Positions 18,210-26,532 of a stretch of DNA of 64,000 bases are shown one piece after another. The notes under the pieces were generated by a model. That model was given only the letters and a program-made list of their open reading frames with translations, searched no databases and was not told the origin of the DNA. This DNA comes from Paenibacillus nasutitermitis (lineage in GTDB: Bacteria > Bacillota > Bacilli > Paenibacillales > Paenibacillaceae). Position 1 is the first letter of the stretch, and every line of letters begins with the position of its first letter. The translations under genes and the position numbers were made by a program. The stretch lies in the NCBI RefSeq assembly GCF_014641075.1, contig NZ_BMHP01000003.1:496001-560000 (forward strand), written 5' to 3'.

Positions 18210-18304
18210 CCTGTCTTGAGCCTGATTTCTACTCTACTCTTATTACTTTGTACAGCGCCGGCCTGATCCAATCCAATCCGGATGCTGGCCGTGGTCATGC
18301 AAGA

Positions 18305-19042
18305 TCATTCATTGACAAATTTGCTTCCTGCAATATTCTTGCCTCGTGCCAGCCACACCTTAAATCCGGCATTCTTCTCCGGATCCACCTTGGCTTCCGT
18401 GGAGAAATATCTCATCGTATATCCGCAGCGGCGGTAAGGGCTTTTGTTTGCCTCCGCACCATGAATGATCCGGGAATCATGCAGCGAGCATTCGCCGCGC
18501 TCCAGCTCAAAGTAGACGGCTTTGGAATCATCGACGTTTTTGATTTGAGTGGCAAACAGGTTATTCGCCGCGTCCACATCCTCGTATTCGGAGAATCCAT
18601 TCTCATGAGTGCCGGGTATTACACGCATGCATCCGTTCTCTTTCCAGCTGCGGTCAATCGCCAGCCATACGGTAATGATTTTATCGAAGGAGCTTAGCCG
18701 TCCCTGCCAATAGGAAGAGTCTTCATGCCATGGCGTCGGGCGTCCAACAACGGGATCCTTACATATAAAATGGCTGGACCACAAACCGATATTAGGTCCG
18801 ATAATCGGCTCCACCAAATCCAGCACTTCATCGCTAAGCAGATAATCAAGCAGACGTTCATCGCGGAAATGAGGCGTATCCAGCTCGTCGGAGAGCTTGC
18901 TTCCCTTTTGGGCGAGCTGGTCATCGAAAATTTCAGTCAGAGTACGCATTTTTTCCGGACTGAAAAGCTGCTTCTTATGGAGCAAGTAACCGTTCTTCTG
19001 ATAATCCTTCACCTGTTCGGGTGTAAGCGTGGACAAAGTCAT
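18305..19042 (-). CDS. Phytanoyl-CoA dioxygenase (PhyH) family oxygenase, copy 2
   Basis: A 245-residue Fe(II)/2-oxoglutarate oxygenase. The metal triad is visible as HED in PTPWHEDSSYW and His in LHDSRIIHGAEAN, with a likely 2-oxoglutarate Arg in SPYRRCGYTMRYF. The ATG has GGAGG nine bases upstream. It is divergent from the AraC regulator at 19229 with 186 bp between, which presumably holds the shared control region. It is the most ectoine-hydroxylase/PhyH-like in the WHEDxxYW region, but no ectoine genes are nearby and the substrate is unknown. Confidence 0.82.
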   Translation of the reverse strand: MTLSTLTPEQVKDYQKNGYLLHKKQLFSPEKMRTLTEIFDDQLAQKGSKLSDELDTPHFRDERLLDYLLSDEVLDLVEPIIGPNIGLWSSHFICKDPVVGRPTPWHEDSSYWQGRLSSFDKIITVWLAIDRSWKENGCMRVIPGTHENGFSEYEDVDAANNLFATQIKNVDDSKAVYFELERGECSLHDSRIIHGAEANKSPYRRCGYTMRYFSTEAKVDPEKNAGFKVWLARGKNIAGSKFVNE

Positions 19043-19228
19043 TATTTATGGCCTCCCTATGGTTTGTACTTAAAGTGATGTCCTTATTCTACGACGATTC
19101 AGGGGGCAGATTCTCCTTTTATATTCAGACAAAATACGCATATCTTCAGATTCAATTAACAATGCGGTATAATCACTTTATAACTGCGACTTTTATAACC
19201 TTTTTTAACGTAAAGGAGCTGAACATTA

Positions 19229-20089
19229 ATGGCCCATCCTCCGCTGCCGAGGAGATTGACCAACAACGAATATTTCTCATCCTCCAGCTTTCGTATCTTT
19301 CATCAGCAGATTGACGGACTGGTCACTTTGCACTGGCATGAGTTTTATGAAATCTCATTCATTGTGTCCGGCGAAGGCTTTAATATGGTCAACGGTGTCT
19401 CCAAGCCCATCGCTAAAGGCGATCTGTTTCTGCTGACACCCGCGGATTTTCACACCATCGGCCCGGCTCCGGACCATACGCTCGAGATTTATAATCTGAT
19501 CTTCTCCGATGAATGGATGGAGCCCCGGATGCGGGAGCTGCTGTTCCATAATCCCTTGGAGCTGTCCGTTATGATGGAAGAAGAGATTGCCACGGAGCTT
19601 GTCCAATGCTTCTCTCTTATATTGAAGGAATCCAAACACGATTATCCCGGCAAAAGCATGATGGTAAGGAGCGCCCTCGACCGAATCCTTATTGAATTGT
19701 ACCGCGCATGCGAGGCAAAGCAGCCGGAGAAAAGCAAAACGCAGCCTGTGACGGCGTTTTCCCATGCGGCCGCCATCCAGGATGCGCTGGTGTATATCCA
19801 TCATCATTTCCGCGAACCGCTTTCCCTGGAGATCGCAGCCCGGCAGGCCAGGCTTTCGCCTAATTATTTCAGCGACTGCTTCCGCAAAACAACCGGAACG
19901 GCTTTTCAGCAGTACCTCCAAAGCTTGCGGCTGAACTTCGCCAAATCGCTGATCCAGTCCTCCACCCTTCCGATCTCGGAAATCAGCTATATTTCCGGCT
20001 TCAATACACTAACGAATTTCGAGAAAATGTTCAAACGAATGTTCGGGGATGCGCCCAGAAGCTTTCGTTCCAAAACGGAAAACGGGTAA
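19229..20089 (+). CDS. AraC-family regulator with cupin domain (PhyH partner 2)
   Basis: A 286-residue one-component regulator with an N-terminal cupin (TLHWHEFYEISFIVSGEGFNMVNG; GDLFLLTPADFHTI) and a C-terminal double HTH (IAARQARLSPNYFSDCFRKTTGTAFQQYL; PISEISYISGFNTLTNFEKMFKRMFGDAPRSF). AAAGGAGC lies nine bases before the ATG. It is divergently placed from the PhyH gene at 18305-19042, which it probably activates. Confidence 0.88.
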   Translation: MAHPPLPRRLTNNEYFSSSSFRIFHQQIDGLVTLHWHEFYEISFIVSGEGFNMVNGVSKPIAKGDLFLLTPADFHTIGPAPDHTLEIYNLIFSDEWMEPRMRELLFHNPLELSVMMEEEIATELVQCFSLILKESKHDYPGKSMMVRSALDRILIELYRACEAKQPEKSKTQPVTAFSHAAAIQDALVYIHHHFREPLSLEIAARQARLSPNYFSDCFRKTTGTAFQQYLQSLRLNFAKSLIQSSTLPISEISYISGFNTLTNFEKMFKRMFGDAPRSFRSKTENG

Positions 20090-20130
20090 AACCGGTTCCG
20101 GATATCCTCTTTTTGTCAGGCCAGGGCCCC

Positions 20131-21732
20131 TCATGCCAATACCCGCAGAACATCGTCGATCTTGCGTCTGTGCGAAAGCACGCCATAATTCATCCAGGCC
20201 ATGAAATCCACTTCGTAGACGCAGCGGTTGCGGGCTGCCGGCAGACTTCTCCAGAGCGGAGTATCCAGCAGCTCGCGGCCCTCGCCTTCCAGCTTATCGA
20301 AGGTGATGAACAGGTGATCCGCGTCCAGTTGGGCCAATGTCTCGCTGGTGAGGCGCACCCGGCGCTCTCCCCGGGTTAATTGCTGGGCCAGCGGATGAGG
20401 CCGCAAGCCTAATTCTCCGTATAATACATTTCCTGTGTAGCCAAGCCCTCCGCAGCCATACAACACCACAGCGCAGGCGGAAATACGAAGCACAGCCACC
20501 GTTTGCGAGCGGACGGAGCGGCTCAGGATACCAGCAGCCTCCCTGCTTTTATGCTCATAATCACTAATAATTTCCCGGACTCTGTCCGATCTTCCGAAGA
20601 CCGATGCAACAGACTGGAGCGTCGATCGCCAATCCTCGCATCCGAAGGGCAGCCTGAACAGCGGGGCAATCCCGCGACATTCCTCCAGACTCCACCGTTT
20701 ATACCCCTGATTCAGCATAATCAGTTCCGGCTTGTGATCCGACAGTTCCTCCCAATCACCGGAAGAAATATCGAACTCGGGAACATGGTGAAGGCCCAAA
20801 TAATCCTGCTTTCCCCAAAGGGCATGCGAAAACTGCACGACAGGCATAACCCCCAGCGCTAGCAGGTAATCCTCCAGAAACGGAGCAAACACGCGGATAT
20901 TATCCTGATGCGAACGTCGGTATTGCCCGGGTGTAATGCCAAGCGTCCCTTTAAAGCGCCGGTTAAAATAATACTCATTGCTGTAGCCTACGGCTTGGGC
21001 GATATCATGCAGGCGCTCATTTGTTGCCGCCAGCAGTTGCCGGGCCCGCTCGATCCGGATGCCGTTCACATAACTCAGCGGATTCTGTCCTGTAATTTCT
21101 TTGAACAGCTGCGTATAGCGGGACCGGCTTGTCCCCGCCATAGCTGCCAATTGGTCAACGGTCAGCGCTTCATTATAGTTCTCTTTCACATAATCGATAG
21201 ACCGCTGTACGATACTCTTCGGATTCTGTTCCTGCGGGTCTGCAGGATTGGCCAAAAAAACAAGCAGCAGCAGCTCTTGAAACCGGATGTGGTTGGTGAA
21301 CCGCTGGATTTCTTCCCTCGCATTGCGGTTGTTGAATAAAGCGTCCAGCAGCAGCAGATATTGGGGAAAGGGTTGGCAGATTAAAGATCCGCAGCGGATT
21401 AACCCTCCATTGGACCCTGCCTTTACAGGACTGAAGCGTTCCCCTGCTGCGCTGGCGATTTCGAAGCTTAATTGGTAGAAGCTGATTCCTCGCTCTCCGC
21501 TCTCGATCCCTTTAAGCATGTCCGGCTCCAGCAGCAGTCCCGTCCCTTGTTCCAGTTGAACGTCAGCTCCCGCCTGCATGACACGGCCCTGTCCGTCCTT
21601 TACGATAATTAAGGTATAGTCCCGGCAACCCGTCCTGCCTGACCGGCCGGGAAAAGGCTGGTTTACCAGCTCAATTTGTTTTAAGGAATAATATAGCGTT
21701 TCGCGTTTGCCCGCCCCGGTACCTTCCTCCAT
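20131..21732 (-). CDS. Btr-like AraC regulator with siderophore-binding (TroA/FecB-type) sensor domain
   Basis: A 533-residue regulator: N-terminal cupin-like region (1-150), AraC double HTH (about 165-265; LAAMAGTSRSRYTQLFKEITGQNPLSYV, IAQAVGYSNEYYFNRRFKGTLGITPGQYRR), then a C-terminal periplasmic-binding-protein fold (about 275-533). That is the layout of Bacillus Btr, which binds ferri-bacillibactin in the cytoplasm and activates siderophore uptake. The sensor segment (LEDYLLALGVMPVVQ, WGKQDYL) closely resembles the adjacent lipoprotein at 21860. AGGAGGGG precedes the ATG and a Fur box lies just upstream. Confidence 0.88.
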   Translation of the reverse strand: MEEGTGAGKRETLYYSLKQIELVNQPFPGRSGRTGCRDYTLIIVKDGQGRVMQAGADVQLEQGTGLLLEPDMLKGIESGERGISFYQLSFEIASAAGERFSPVKAGSNGGLIRCGSLICQPFPQYLLLLDALFNNRNAREEIQRFTNHIRFQELLLLVFLANPADPQEQNPKSIVQRSIDYVKENYNEALTVDQLAAMAGTSRSRYTQLFKEITGQNPLSYVNGIRIERARQLLAATNERLHDIAQAVGYSNEYYFNRRFKGTLGITPGQYRRSHQDNIRVFAPFLEDYLLALGVMPVVQFSHALWGKQDYLGLHHVPEFDISSGDWEELSDHKPELIMLNQGYKRWSLEECRGIAPLFRLPFGCEDWRSTLQSVASVFGRSDRVREIISDYEHKSREAAGILSRSVRSQTVAVLRISACAVVLYGCGGLGYTGNVLYGELGLRPHPLAQQLTRGERRVRLTSETLAQLDADHLFITFDKLEGEGRELLDTPLWRSLPAARNRCVYEVDFMAWMNYGVLSHRRKIDDVLRVLA

Positions 21733-21750
21733 TTGACTCCCCTCCTAATT

Positions 21751-21769
21751 GAGAATGATTTTCATTATT
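21751..21769. promoter_or_regulatory. Fur box upstream of the Btr-like gene
   Basis: The 19 bases from 21751 match the Fur consensus GATAATGATAATCATTATC at 15 of 19 positions (core AATGATTTTCATTAT). It lies 18 bp before the Btr-like start, so iron repression is expected. Confidence 0.75.
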
Positions 21770-21779
21770 GTAAAACAAA

Positions 21780-21816
21780 GAAGAAAGCCAATCAACTGGA
21801 GTTGAAGAGCCTTCTT
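21780..21816 (-). terminator. Possible terminator after the siderophore-binding protein gene
   Basis: An interrupted stem (outer AAGAA/TTCTT, inner CAACT/AGTTG) followed on the minus strand by TTCTTTGTTTTAC, between the two iron genes. Imperfect, so moderate support only. Confidence 0.4.
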
Positions 21817-21859
21817 CCTTTACTTCATTTTCAAGCCTGCATAAGGCGATCATTGCCGC

Positions 21860-22861
21860 TTAATTTACCATGTATTTCAAAAGATCATCAAGCTTCATGG
21901 AATTAGCCATAATCGCTCCCGATTGCCAGTGTGAGCGTTCCATTTTATACACATTGCCATTTTTGATAGCAGGTATATTTTTCCATAGAGGTCCTTCAAG
22001 CGCTTTGAATGCTTCCTGATTCCCCGGGTCATCCCAAGTTCCATTCGCAGGAATCACAATAATATGGTCTGCTGCAAGCTCGGGGACCACCTCTTGGGAT
22101 ATTATAGCTTGGAAGTCCTCCATTTCAGCCACCATGGGGACAGGTTCAAGACCGAACTTATTGTAAAGAAGGCCGATAAATCTGTTTTTGATCCCAAACA
22201 GGGCAATGGTTTTTTCCGCTGTATTCAGTCGAATGACCGCTACCTTTTCCTTGCCAACTGCCTTCTGTAACATCGCTTTGCCATCCGCTATCTTCTGCTC
22301 ATATTCGGCCAGCACGGCTTCCCCTTTCTCGGGAATGCCCATTACATCGGCAATGGCTTTCAAAATTTCACTCGAATCCTGCAGGATGCTCTCTTTCAAG
22401 CGGTAGGTTGGAGCGATTTTGGAATACAGCTCATACTTGGCGGCATCCGCCGCACCGTCCACGATGATCAGATCCGGATTGTGATCCAGCAAAGCTTCCA
22501 GACTTCCGCTTATGTCAAATTGCGGAGCATCCAGATTCAGATAGTCTTGCTTGCCCCAGCTGGGATGATACCATTGTACGACGGGCATTACTCCCAGGGC
22601 TTTTAGATAATCCTCGAGATATATTCCTGCCACGCGCTGCGGATGCGCCGGAATTTCAACCTCTCCAAACTCATCGGTTACGGTACGGGTTGCTTTATCC
22701 TCCCGCGTGCTTTCCGGAGCTTTGTCTGGCTGAACCGTTTCTGTGTTGTTTTGTCCCGCTCCCTCCCGGGATACGTTATTATTGGTACCGCATGCCGCGA
22801 GTCCCAACATTGCAATCATTAATATAGCCGTCCAAACCGTCAATCGGCCCCATCTAAACAT
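21860..22861 (-). CDS. Iron-siderophore ABC transporter substrate-binding lipoprotein
   Basis: A 333-residue lipoprotein (signal ILMIAMLGLAAC, Cys at about residue 24) followed by an acidic/polar linker and a FecB/TroA-type binding domain (TRTVTDEFGEVEIPAHPQRVAGIYLEDYL...). It would capture a ferric siderophore outside the membrane. The frame extends to 22918, but that start would lie on the far side of the Fur box, while the ATG at 22861 has GGAGTGGAGA just upstream. No permease or ATPase gene is adjacent, so it must use a transporter encoded elsewhere. Confidence 0.88.
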   Translation of the reverse strand: MFRWGRLTVWTAILMIAMLGLAACGTNNNVSREGAGQNNTETVQPDKAPESTREDKATRTVTDEFGEVEIPAHPQRVAGIYLEDYLKALGVMPVVQWYHPSWGKQDYLNLDAPQFDISGSLEALLDHNPDLIIVDGAADAAKYELYSKIAPTYRLKESILQDSSEILKAIADVMGIPEKGEAVLAEYEQKIADGKAMLQKAVGKEKVAVIRLNTAEKTIALFGIKNRFIGLLYNKFGLEPVPMVAEMEDFQAIISQEVVPELAADHIIVIPANGTWDDPGNQEAFKALEGPLWKNIPAIKNGNVYKMERSHWQSGAIMANSMKLDDLLKYMVN

Positions 22862-22884
22862 CTTTCTCCACTCCCATGCTCGTT

Positions 22885-22903
22885 GTGATTGATTATCATT
22901 CTC
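22885..22903. promoter_or_regulatory. Fur box upstream of the siderophore-binding protein gene
   Basis: The 19-base site matches the Fur consensus at 14 of 19 positions (core TGATTATCATT). It sits between the promoter (22923-22952) and the start at 22861. Confidence 0.75.
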
Positions 22904-22922
22904 AATTAACTTTAACATAACT

Positions 22923-22952
22923 ATAATATCGCATTCCCGATTCCCGGTTCAA
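22923..22952 (-). promoter_or_regulatory. Promoter of the siderophore-binding protein gene
   Basis: On the minus strand: TTGAAC (22952-22947), 18-base spacer, TATTAT (22928-22923), with the Fur box about 20 bp downstream, a fit for iron repression. Confidence 0.6.
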
Positions 22953-23060
22953 TGCACATTTTCTCCCGTTTTCTTATACAAAAAGATGTGTTCTTTATTT
23001 TTTAGAATCAAAAATCTAACGCAGATCACGCATCCATTCTAACCGGTCAGAAAAAAAACA

Positions 23061-23090
23061 TTGCATCCCCTACTCCATTTGGGATATGAT
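23061..23090 (+). promoter_or_regulatory. Candidate promoter of the ABC-2 exporter operon
   Basis: TTGCAT (23061-23066), 18-base spacer, TATGAT (23085-23090), about 90 bp before the first permease gene. Confidence 0.5.
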
Positions 23091-23179
23091 GGTTTCTCGC
23101 TCTCTCTACGGGCATTTCACCTTTACATCCAGGCATTCCGGCTTGCAACGCCGCAGCTTATTATGATGGAGGTGCTATT

Positions 23180-23956
23180 TTGCTTTTCCTCGTGTTGGCC
23201 CGCAAGACTTATTTACGAAATTTGCAGTATCGTGGCGCTCATATGGTACATAATATCGCCAGCGCTATCTTCGGCTTTATCTACATTTCCATTTGGACGG
23301 GCATTGGCGTAAGCCAGTCGCTTGGCGCTTACGGAATGAGCGGCATGATCAGCTATGTCGCCTTCAACCAGGTCAGCTTATGGGTCGCCGCTTTTCTGAA
23401 TAACGGCCTGGGTCTGGAGCAATCCGTCCGGACCGGTCAGATTGCGATCGAGCTTATGCGTCCGGTTCATCTGTTTTACCAGCTGATGTGCAAGGAATGG
23501 GGGCAGATTGCCTACCAGTTCGTTTACAAGTTTCTCCCGATCTACACGCTTTATCTCTTCGTTCTGCCGCTTCACGTCCCTTCATCCCTGTTTACTTTCA
23601 TTTGGACCGCTGTCGCTTTGATGCTCGCCGCTTATATCTCCATCTGCATCAATTTCATAATTGGAGCCATGGCGCTCTGGACTACCGAATCACGCTGGCT
23701 GTACTGGGTCAATTATGCCTTCAGCATGCTCTTGTCCGGATTTCTCATTCCGATTGAATGGCTTCCGGGCTGGCTTGAGCTGATCAGCCGGGCTTCCTTC
23801 TACCCATTCCTGCATTATGTGCCGACCCGGATTTATCTGGGAATGGACGGATTAACGCAGCTGCTCGGTTCCCTTGCCTGGTGTATGGGGTTAACCAGCG
23901 TATGCCTGGTGATTGCCCGGACCATGAGGCGCAAAGTGGAGGTGCAGGGCGGATGA
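23180..23956 (+). CDS. ABC-2 type permease (ABC2_membrane_6-like), subunit 1
   Basis: A 258-residue protein with about six transmembrane helices and the conserved first cytoplasmic stretch VRTGQIAIELMRPVHLFYQLMCKEWGQ seen in the DUF990/ABC2_membrane_6 family of exporter permeases. The start is TTG at 23180, five bases after GGAGGTG; no ATG is suitably placed. Its TGA overlaps the ATG of the second permease (ATGA), so the two subunits should be made in equal amounts and form a heterodimer driven by the ATPase at 24839. The cargo is unknown. Confidence 0.8.
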   Translation: MLFLVLARKTYLRNLQYRGAHMVHNIASAIFGFIYISIWTGIGVSQSLGAYGMSGMISYVAFNQVSLWVAAFLNNGLGLEQSVRTGQIAIELMRPVHLFYQLMCKEWGQIAYQFVYKFLPIYTLYLFVLPLHVPSSLFTFIWTAVALMLAAYISICINFIIGAMALWTTESRWLYWVNYAFSMLLSGFLIPIEWLPGWLELISRASFYPFLHYVPTRIYLGMDGLTQLLGSLAWCMGLTSVCLVIARTMRRKVEVQGG

Positions 23957-24744
23957 AATGGCTTCGTATGTATCGCCTGCTTGTACTCGCAAGTCTGCGC
24001 AGCCGGATGCAGTACAAATTCAATTTCTGGTTCTCTTCCTTCATGGCCGCCCTTATCAATCTCGTGGAATTCGCCATGCTGGCCATTATCCTGCTGAAGT
24101 TCGGCCATATCAAAGGCTGGTCGTTGGCGGAAGCCGGCTATTTGTACGCCATCCTGACCTTGTCCAAAGCCATTTACCGTACAGTGGCTTCCGATGTTCA
24201 TCATCTGGAGAAATATCTGGTCAGCGGCGATCTCGACAGCCTTCTTCTGCGGCCTGTTCCGGTTCTGCTGGGACTGATGTCCTTCAATGTATCCTTCCGG
24301 ATCGGCGAGACCATTCAGGGCATCGCCGTGCTCGCCGTCAGTATGCAGGCTTTATTCGCAGCCGGCCAGCTCAACTGGACCTCAATTCCGCTAACCGGAA
24401 TGGTCATTCTCTCCGGATCGCTGCTGTTGTTCGGAATCGGTCTGCTTACCGCTACGGCGGGCTTCTGGCTCACGAGAATCGAGGAGCTGCAGAACATTAC
24501 GGAGGACGCTGCCCGGACAGCCGTGCAGTATCCCCTTTCCATTTATCCGAAATGGATGCAGGGTTTGCTGCTCACGGTCATTCCCGTTGCATTCGCCAAC
24601 TATGTGCCTTCGCTATATATATTGAGGGGAGAAGGCGGTCTATGGCTGCTGCTCTCCGCTTTTGCGGCGGCTATGGTCGTGTTTGGCGCAGGTCTTTTTA
24701 TGTGGCGTGTCGGAATATCCCGTTACCAGAGCACGGGCAGCTAG
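23953..24744 (+). CDS. ABC-2 type permease, subunit 2
   Basis: A 263-residue protein with about six helices and the family segment DVHHLEKYLVSGDLDSLLLRPVPVLLGLM. An ATG further upstream (23881) lies inside subunit 1; the ATG at 23953 has GGAGGTG about eight bases before it and overlaps the previous stop. It is the second membrane subunit of the exporter. Confidence 0.82.
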   Translation: MKWLRMYRLLVLASLRSRMQYKFNFWFSSFMAALINLVEFAMLAIILLKFGHIKGWSLAEAGYLYAILTLSKAIYRTVASDVHHLEKYLVSGDLDSLLLRPVPVLLGLMSFNVSFRIGETIQGIAVLAVSMQALFAAGQLNWTSIPLTGMVILSGSLLLFGIGLLTATAGFWLTRIEELQNITEDAARTAVQYPLSIYPKWMQGLLLTVIPVAFANYVPSLYILRGEGGLWLLLSAFAAAMVVFGAGLFMWRVGISRYQSTGS

Positions 24745-24838
24745 ACACTACCGGGATCGGATTTGCAAATGTAAAATCACGATGGACTAATCATTGCGCA
24801 TTGCGATGGAATTAATAATAATGAAAGGCTGCGATTAA

Positions 24839-25861
24839 ATGATTACGGTGGAGCATTTATCCAAGGAATTCAAAGCAGCCGTCCCCAAGGAAGGACGGCT
24901 GGCCGGGCTGCGGACCTTGTTCTCCAGAGACTACAAGGTGAAGGAAGCCGTCCGCGATGTCAGCTTTACGATTGAAAGAGGGGAATTCGTCGGTTATATC
25001 GGGCCCAACGGGGCAGGTAAATCCACCACCATCAAAATGCTCTCCGGTATTCTGCATCCCACGGCGGGCGAGGTGCGGATTGCCGGTATGAGTCCTCACC
25101 GCGAGCGGCGCAGCGTTGCCCGGATGCTGGGCGTTTTGTTCGGGCAGCGGACACAGCTATGGTGGGATTTGCCGGTTCGGGACTCCTTCGATATTCTGGC
25201 CGCGATGTACGGCGTGGATGAGGAGAAGAAATTGCGGCGGCTGGCGGAGCTTAGTGAACTGCTTGCGCTCAAGCCGTTCATGGCAACGCCTGTCCGGAAG
25301 CTGTCTCTCGGACAGCGGATGCGTGCCGATATCGCCGCCGCGCTGCTTCATGATCCGGATATTCTGTTTCTCGATGAGCCCACAATCGGACTCGATGTAA
25401 TTGCCAAGCGGAGCATCCGCGAATTTCTGCATAGCATTAACCGCGATCTGGGCAAAACAATTCTGCTTACCACGCATGATATGGATGATATTGAAAAGCT
25501 CTGCAGCCGCGTGATCGTCATCAACGACGGCCGCCTGGGCTTCGATGGCACCACGGACGGACTACGCAGGCGGATCGGCCTGCCGACGATCATTCACGTC
25601 ACCTACCGCAGCCTGGTCTCCCCCTTAATTGACGGGCAGTTCAATCCTGACGGCTGGCCTGGCCAAACTGCCGCAGAAGCGCAGGAACGGCAGTGGCCCC
25701 TGCGCCTAACCGCCAGCGACGGGCAGACGCTTACTGTGGAATGCAACCGCGATCAGCTCAGCGCCATGGAGGCGCTGAGGCTGCTGGAACAATTGGGCGA
25801 AATCGAGGACGTTCATATGGAAGAGCCGGATTTTGAAGAAATCGTTCACCGGGTCTATTAA
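24839..25861 (+). CDS. ABC exporter ATPase
   Basis: A 340-residue ATPase with Walker A GPNGAGKS (55-62), the exporter-type Q-loop region GVLFGQRTQLWWDLPVRDSF, signature LSLGQRMRADIAAALLHDP and Walker B ILFLDEPTIGLD. The WWDLPV segment is typical of ATPases paired with ABC2_membrane_6 permeases. It follows subunit 2 by 94 bp; a weak AAAGG precedes the ATG. The C-terminal ~90 residues are an accessory domain of variable sequence. Confidence 0.88.
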   Translation: MITVEHLSKEFKAAVPKEGRLAGLRTLFSRDYKVKEAVRDVSFTIERGEFVGYIGPNGAGKSTTIKMLSGILHPTAGEVRIAGMSPHRERRSVARMLGVLFGQRTQLWWDLPVRDSFDILAAMYGVDEEKKLRRLAELSELLALKPFMATPVRKLSLGQRMRADIAAALLHDPDILFLDEPTIGLDVIAKRSIREFLHSINRDLGKTILLTTHDMDDIEKLCSRVIVINDGRLGFDGTTDGLRRRIGLPTIIHVTYRSLVSPLIDGQFNPDGWPGQTAAEAQERQWPLRLTASDGQTLTVECNRDQLSAMEALRLLEQLGEIEDVHMEEPDFEEIVHRVY

Positions 25862-25871
25862 GCTTCTTCAT

Positions 25872-25905
25872 GCCGGCCATACTAAGATCCGAGAATTCGG
25901 CCGGC
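25872..25905. terminator. Hairpin between convergent exporter and folate genes
   Basis: A 7-bp GC stem GCCGGCC/GGCCGGC with a 20-base loop in the 44-bp gap between convergent genes. T-tracts are weak; it could act on both strands. Confidence 0.4.
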
Positions 25906-26532
25906 TTAAAGTCTTGACCGGACAGCGCCAATGGTCATGTCCTTGAGACGGTTTCCGTCACGCTCGAGCGCTACTCCCTGCTCACGCATACGGGAAACGG
26001 CAGCGGCATCCGGAATGGAAACCAGATTGATCTCCACCGTCAGCCAGGCCGATTGCATCGCCGCTTCAAGCATCAGGGCGGCGATGCCCCAATCGGATAT
26101 TACATTGCGGTTCACCTTCATCACCGAATCGTTCAGAAGCTGCATCAGTTCCTTGCAAAGCATCATCAAACTTAACGGGACTTCGGCGGCGCGGACAGCA
26201 GCGCTGCCGATGGCCTGCTTGCGGAAAGCCTTCTCACTGTCAGTTTGCCGAGGCAAAGCGAGCGCGCGCATATACGCCTCGAAGCTTTCCATATCCTGCA
26301 GCATAATCGCCTCGCATCTCGGCACGGCATCCGCCATCTGTTTGGTTATGGCATCCATATCGGATTGAACAGATTCAAATTTGCTTCCCGTTGTCAGACG
26401 GGTTACCATCGAGCCCATGGATGCGCCCAGTGCGGCGGCCAATGCAGCGGCACTTCCTCCTCCCGGCGTCGGAGAGGCCGAGCCTGCTTTCTCCAGAAAG
26501 GAGCGGATCGGCTGATTCCATATTTCAATCAT
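25906..26532 (-). CDS. Formiminotetrahydrofolate cyclodeaminase / methenyl-THF cyclohydrolase family (FchA-like)
   Basis: A 208-residue all-helical protein of the FTCD_C/FchA family, with the hallmark N-terminal motif SASPTPGGGSAAALAAALGASMGSMV. Members either deaminate 5-formimino-THF or hydrolyse 5,10-methenyl-THF to 10-formyl-THF. It overlaps the end of the folD-like gene by four bases and shares its riboswitch. Because no histidine-degradation genes are near and the neighbour is a FolD-like dehydrogenase, a methenyl-THF cyclohydrolase role is the better guess. Confidence 0.82.
   Translation of the reverse strand: MIEIWNQPIRSFLEKAGSASPTPGGGSAAALAAALGASMGSMVTRLTTGSKFESVQSDMDAITKQMADAVPRCEAIMLQDMESFEAYMRALALPRQTDSEKAFRKQAIGSAAVRAAEVPLSLMMLCKELMQLLNDSVMKVNRNVISDWGIAALMLEAAMQSAWLTVEINLVSIPDAAAVSRMREQGVALERDGNRLKDMTIGAVRSRL

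Noticed and set aside
22862..22918. Upstream start for the siderophore-binding lipoprotein
   Set aside because: It would put the Fur box inside the coding sequence and the lipobox too far from the N-terminus.
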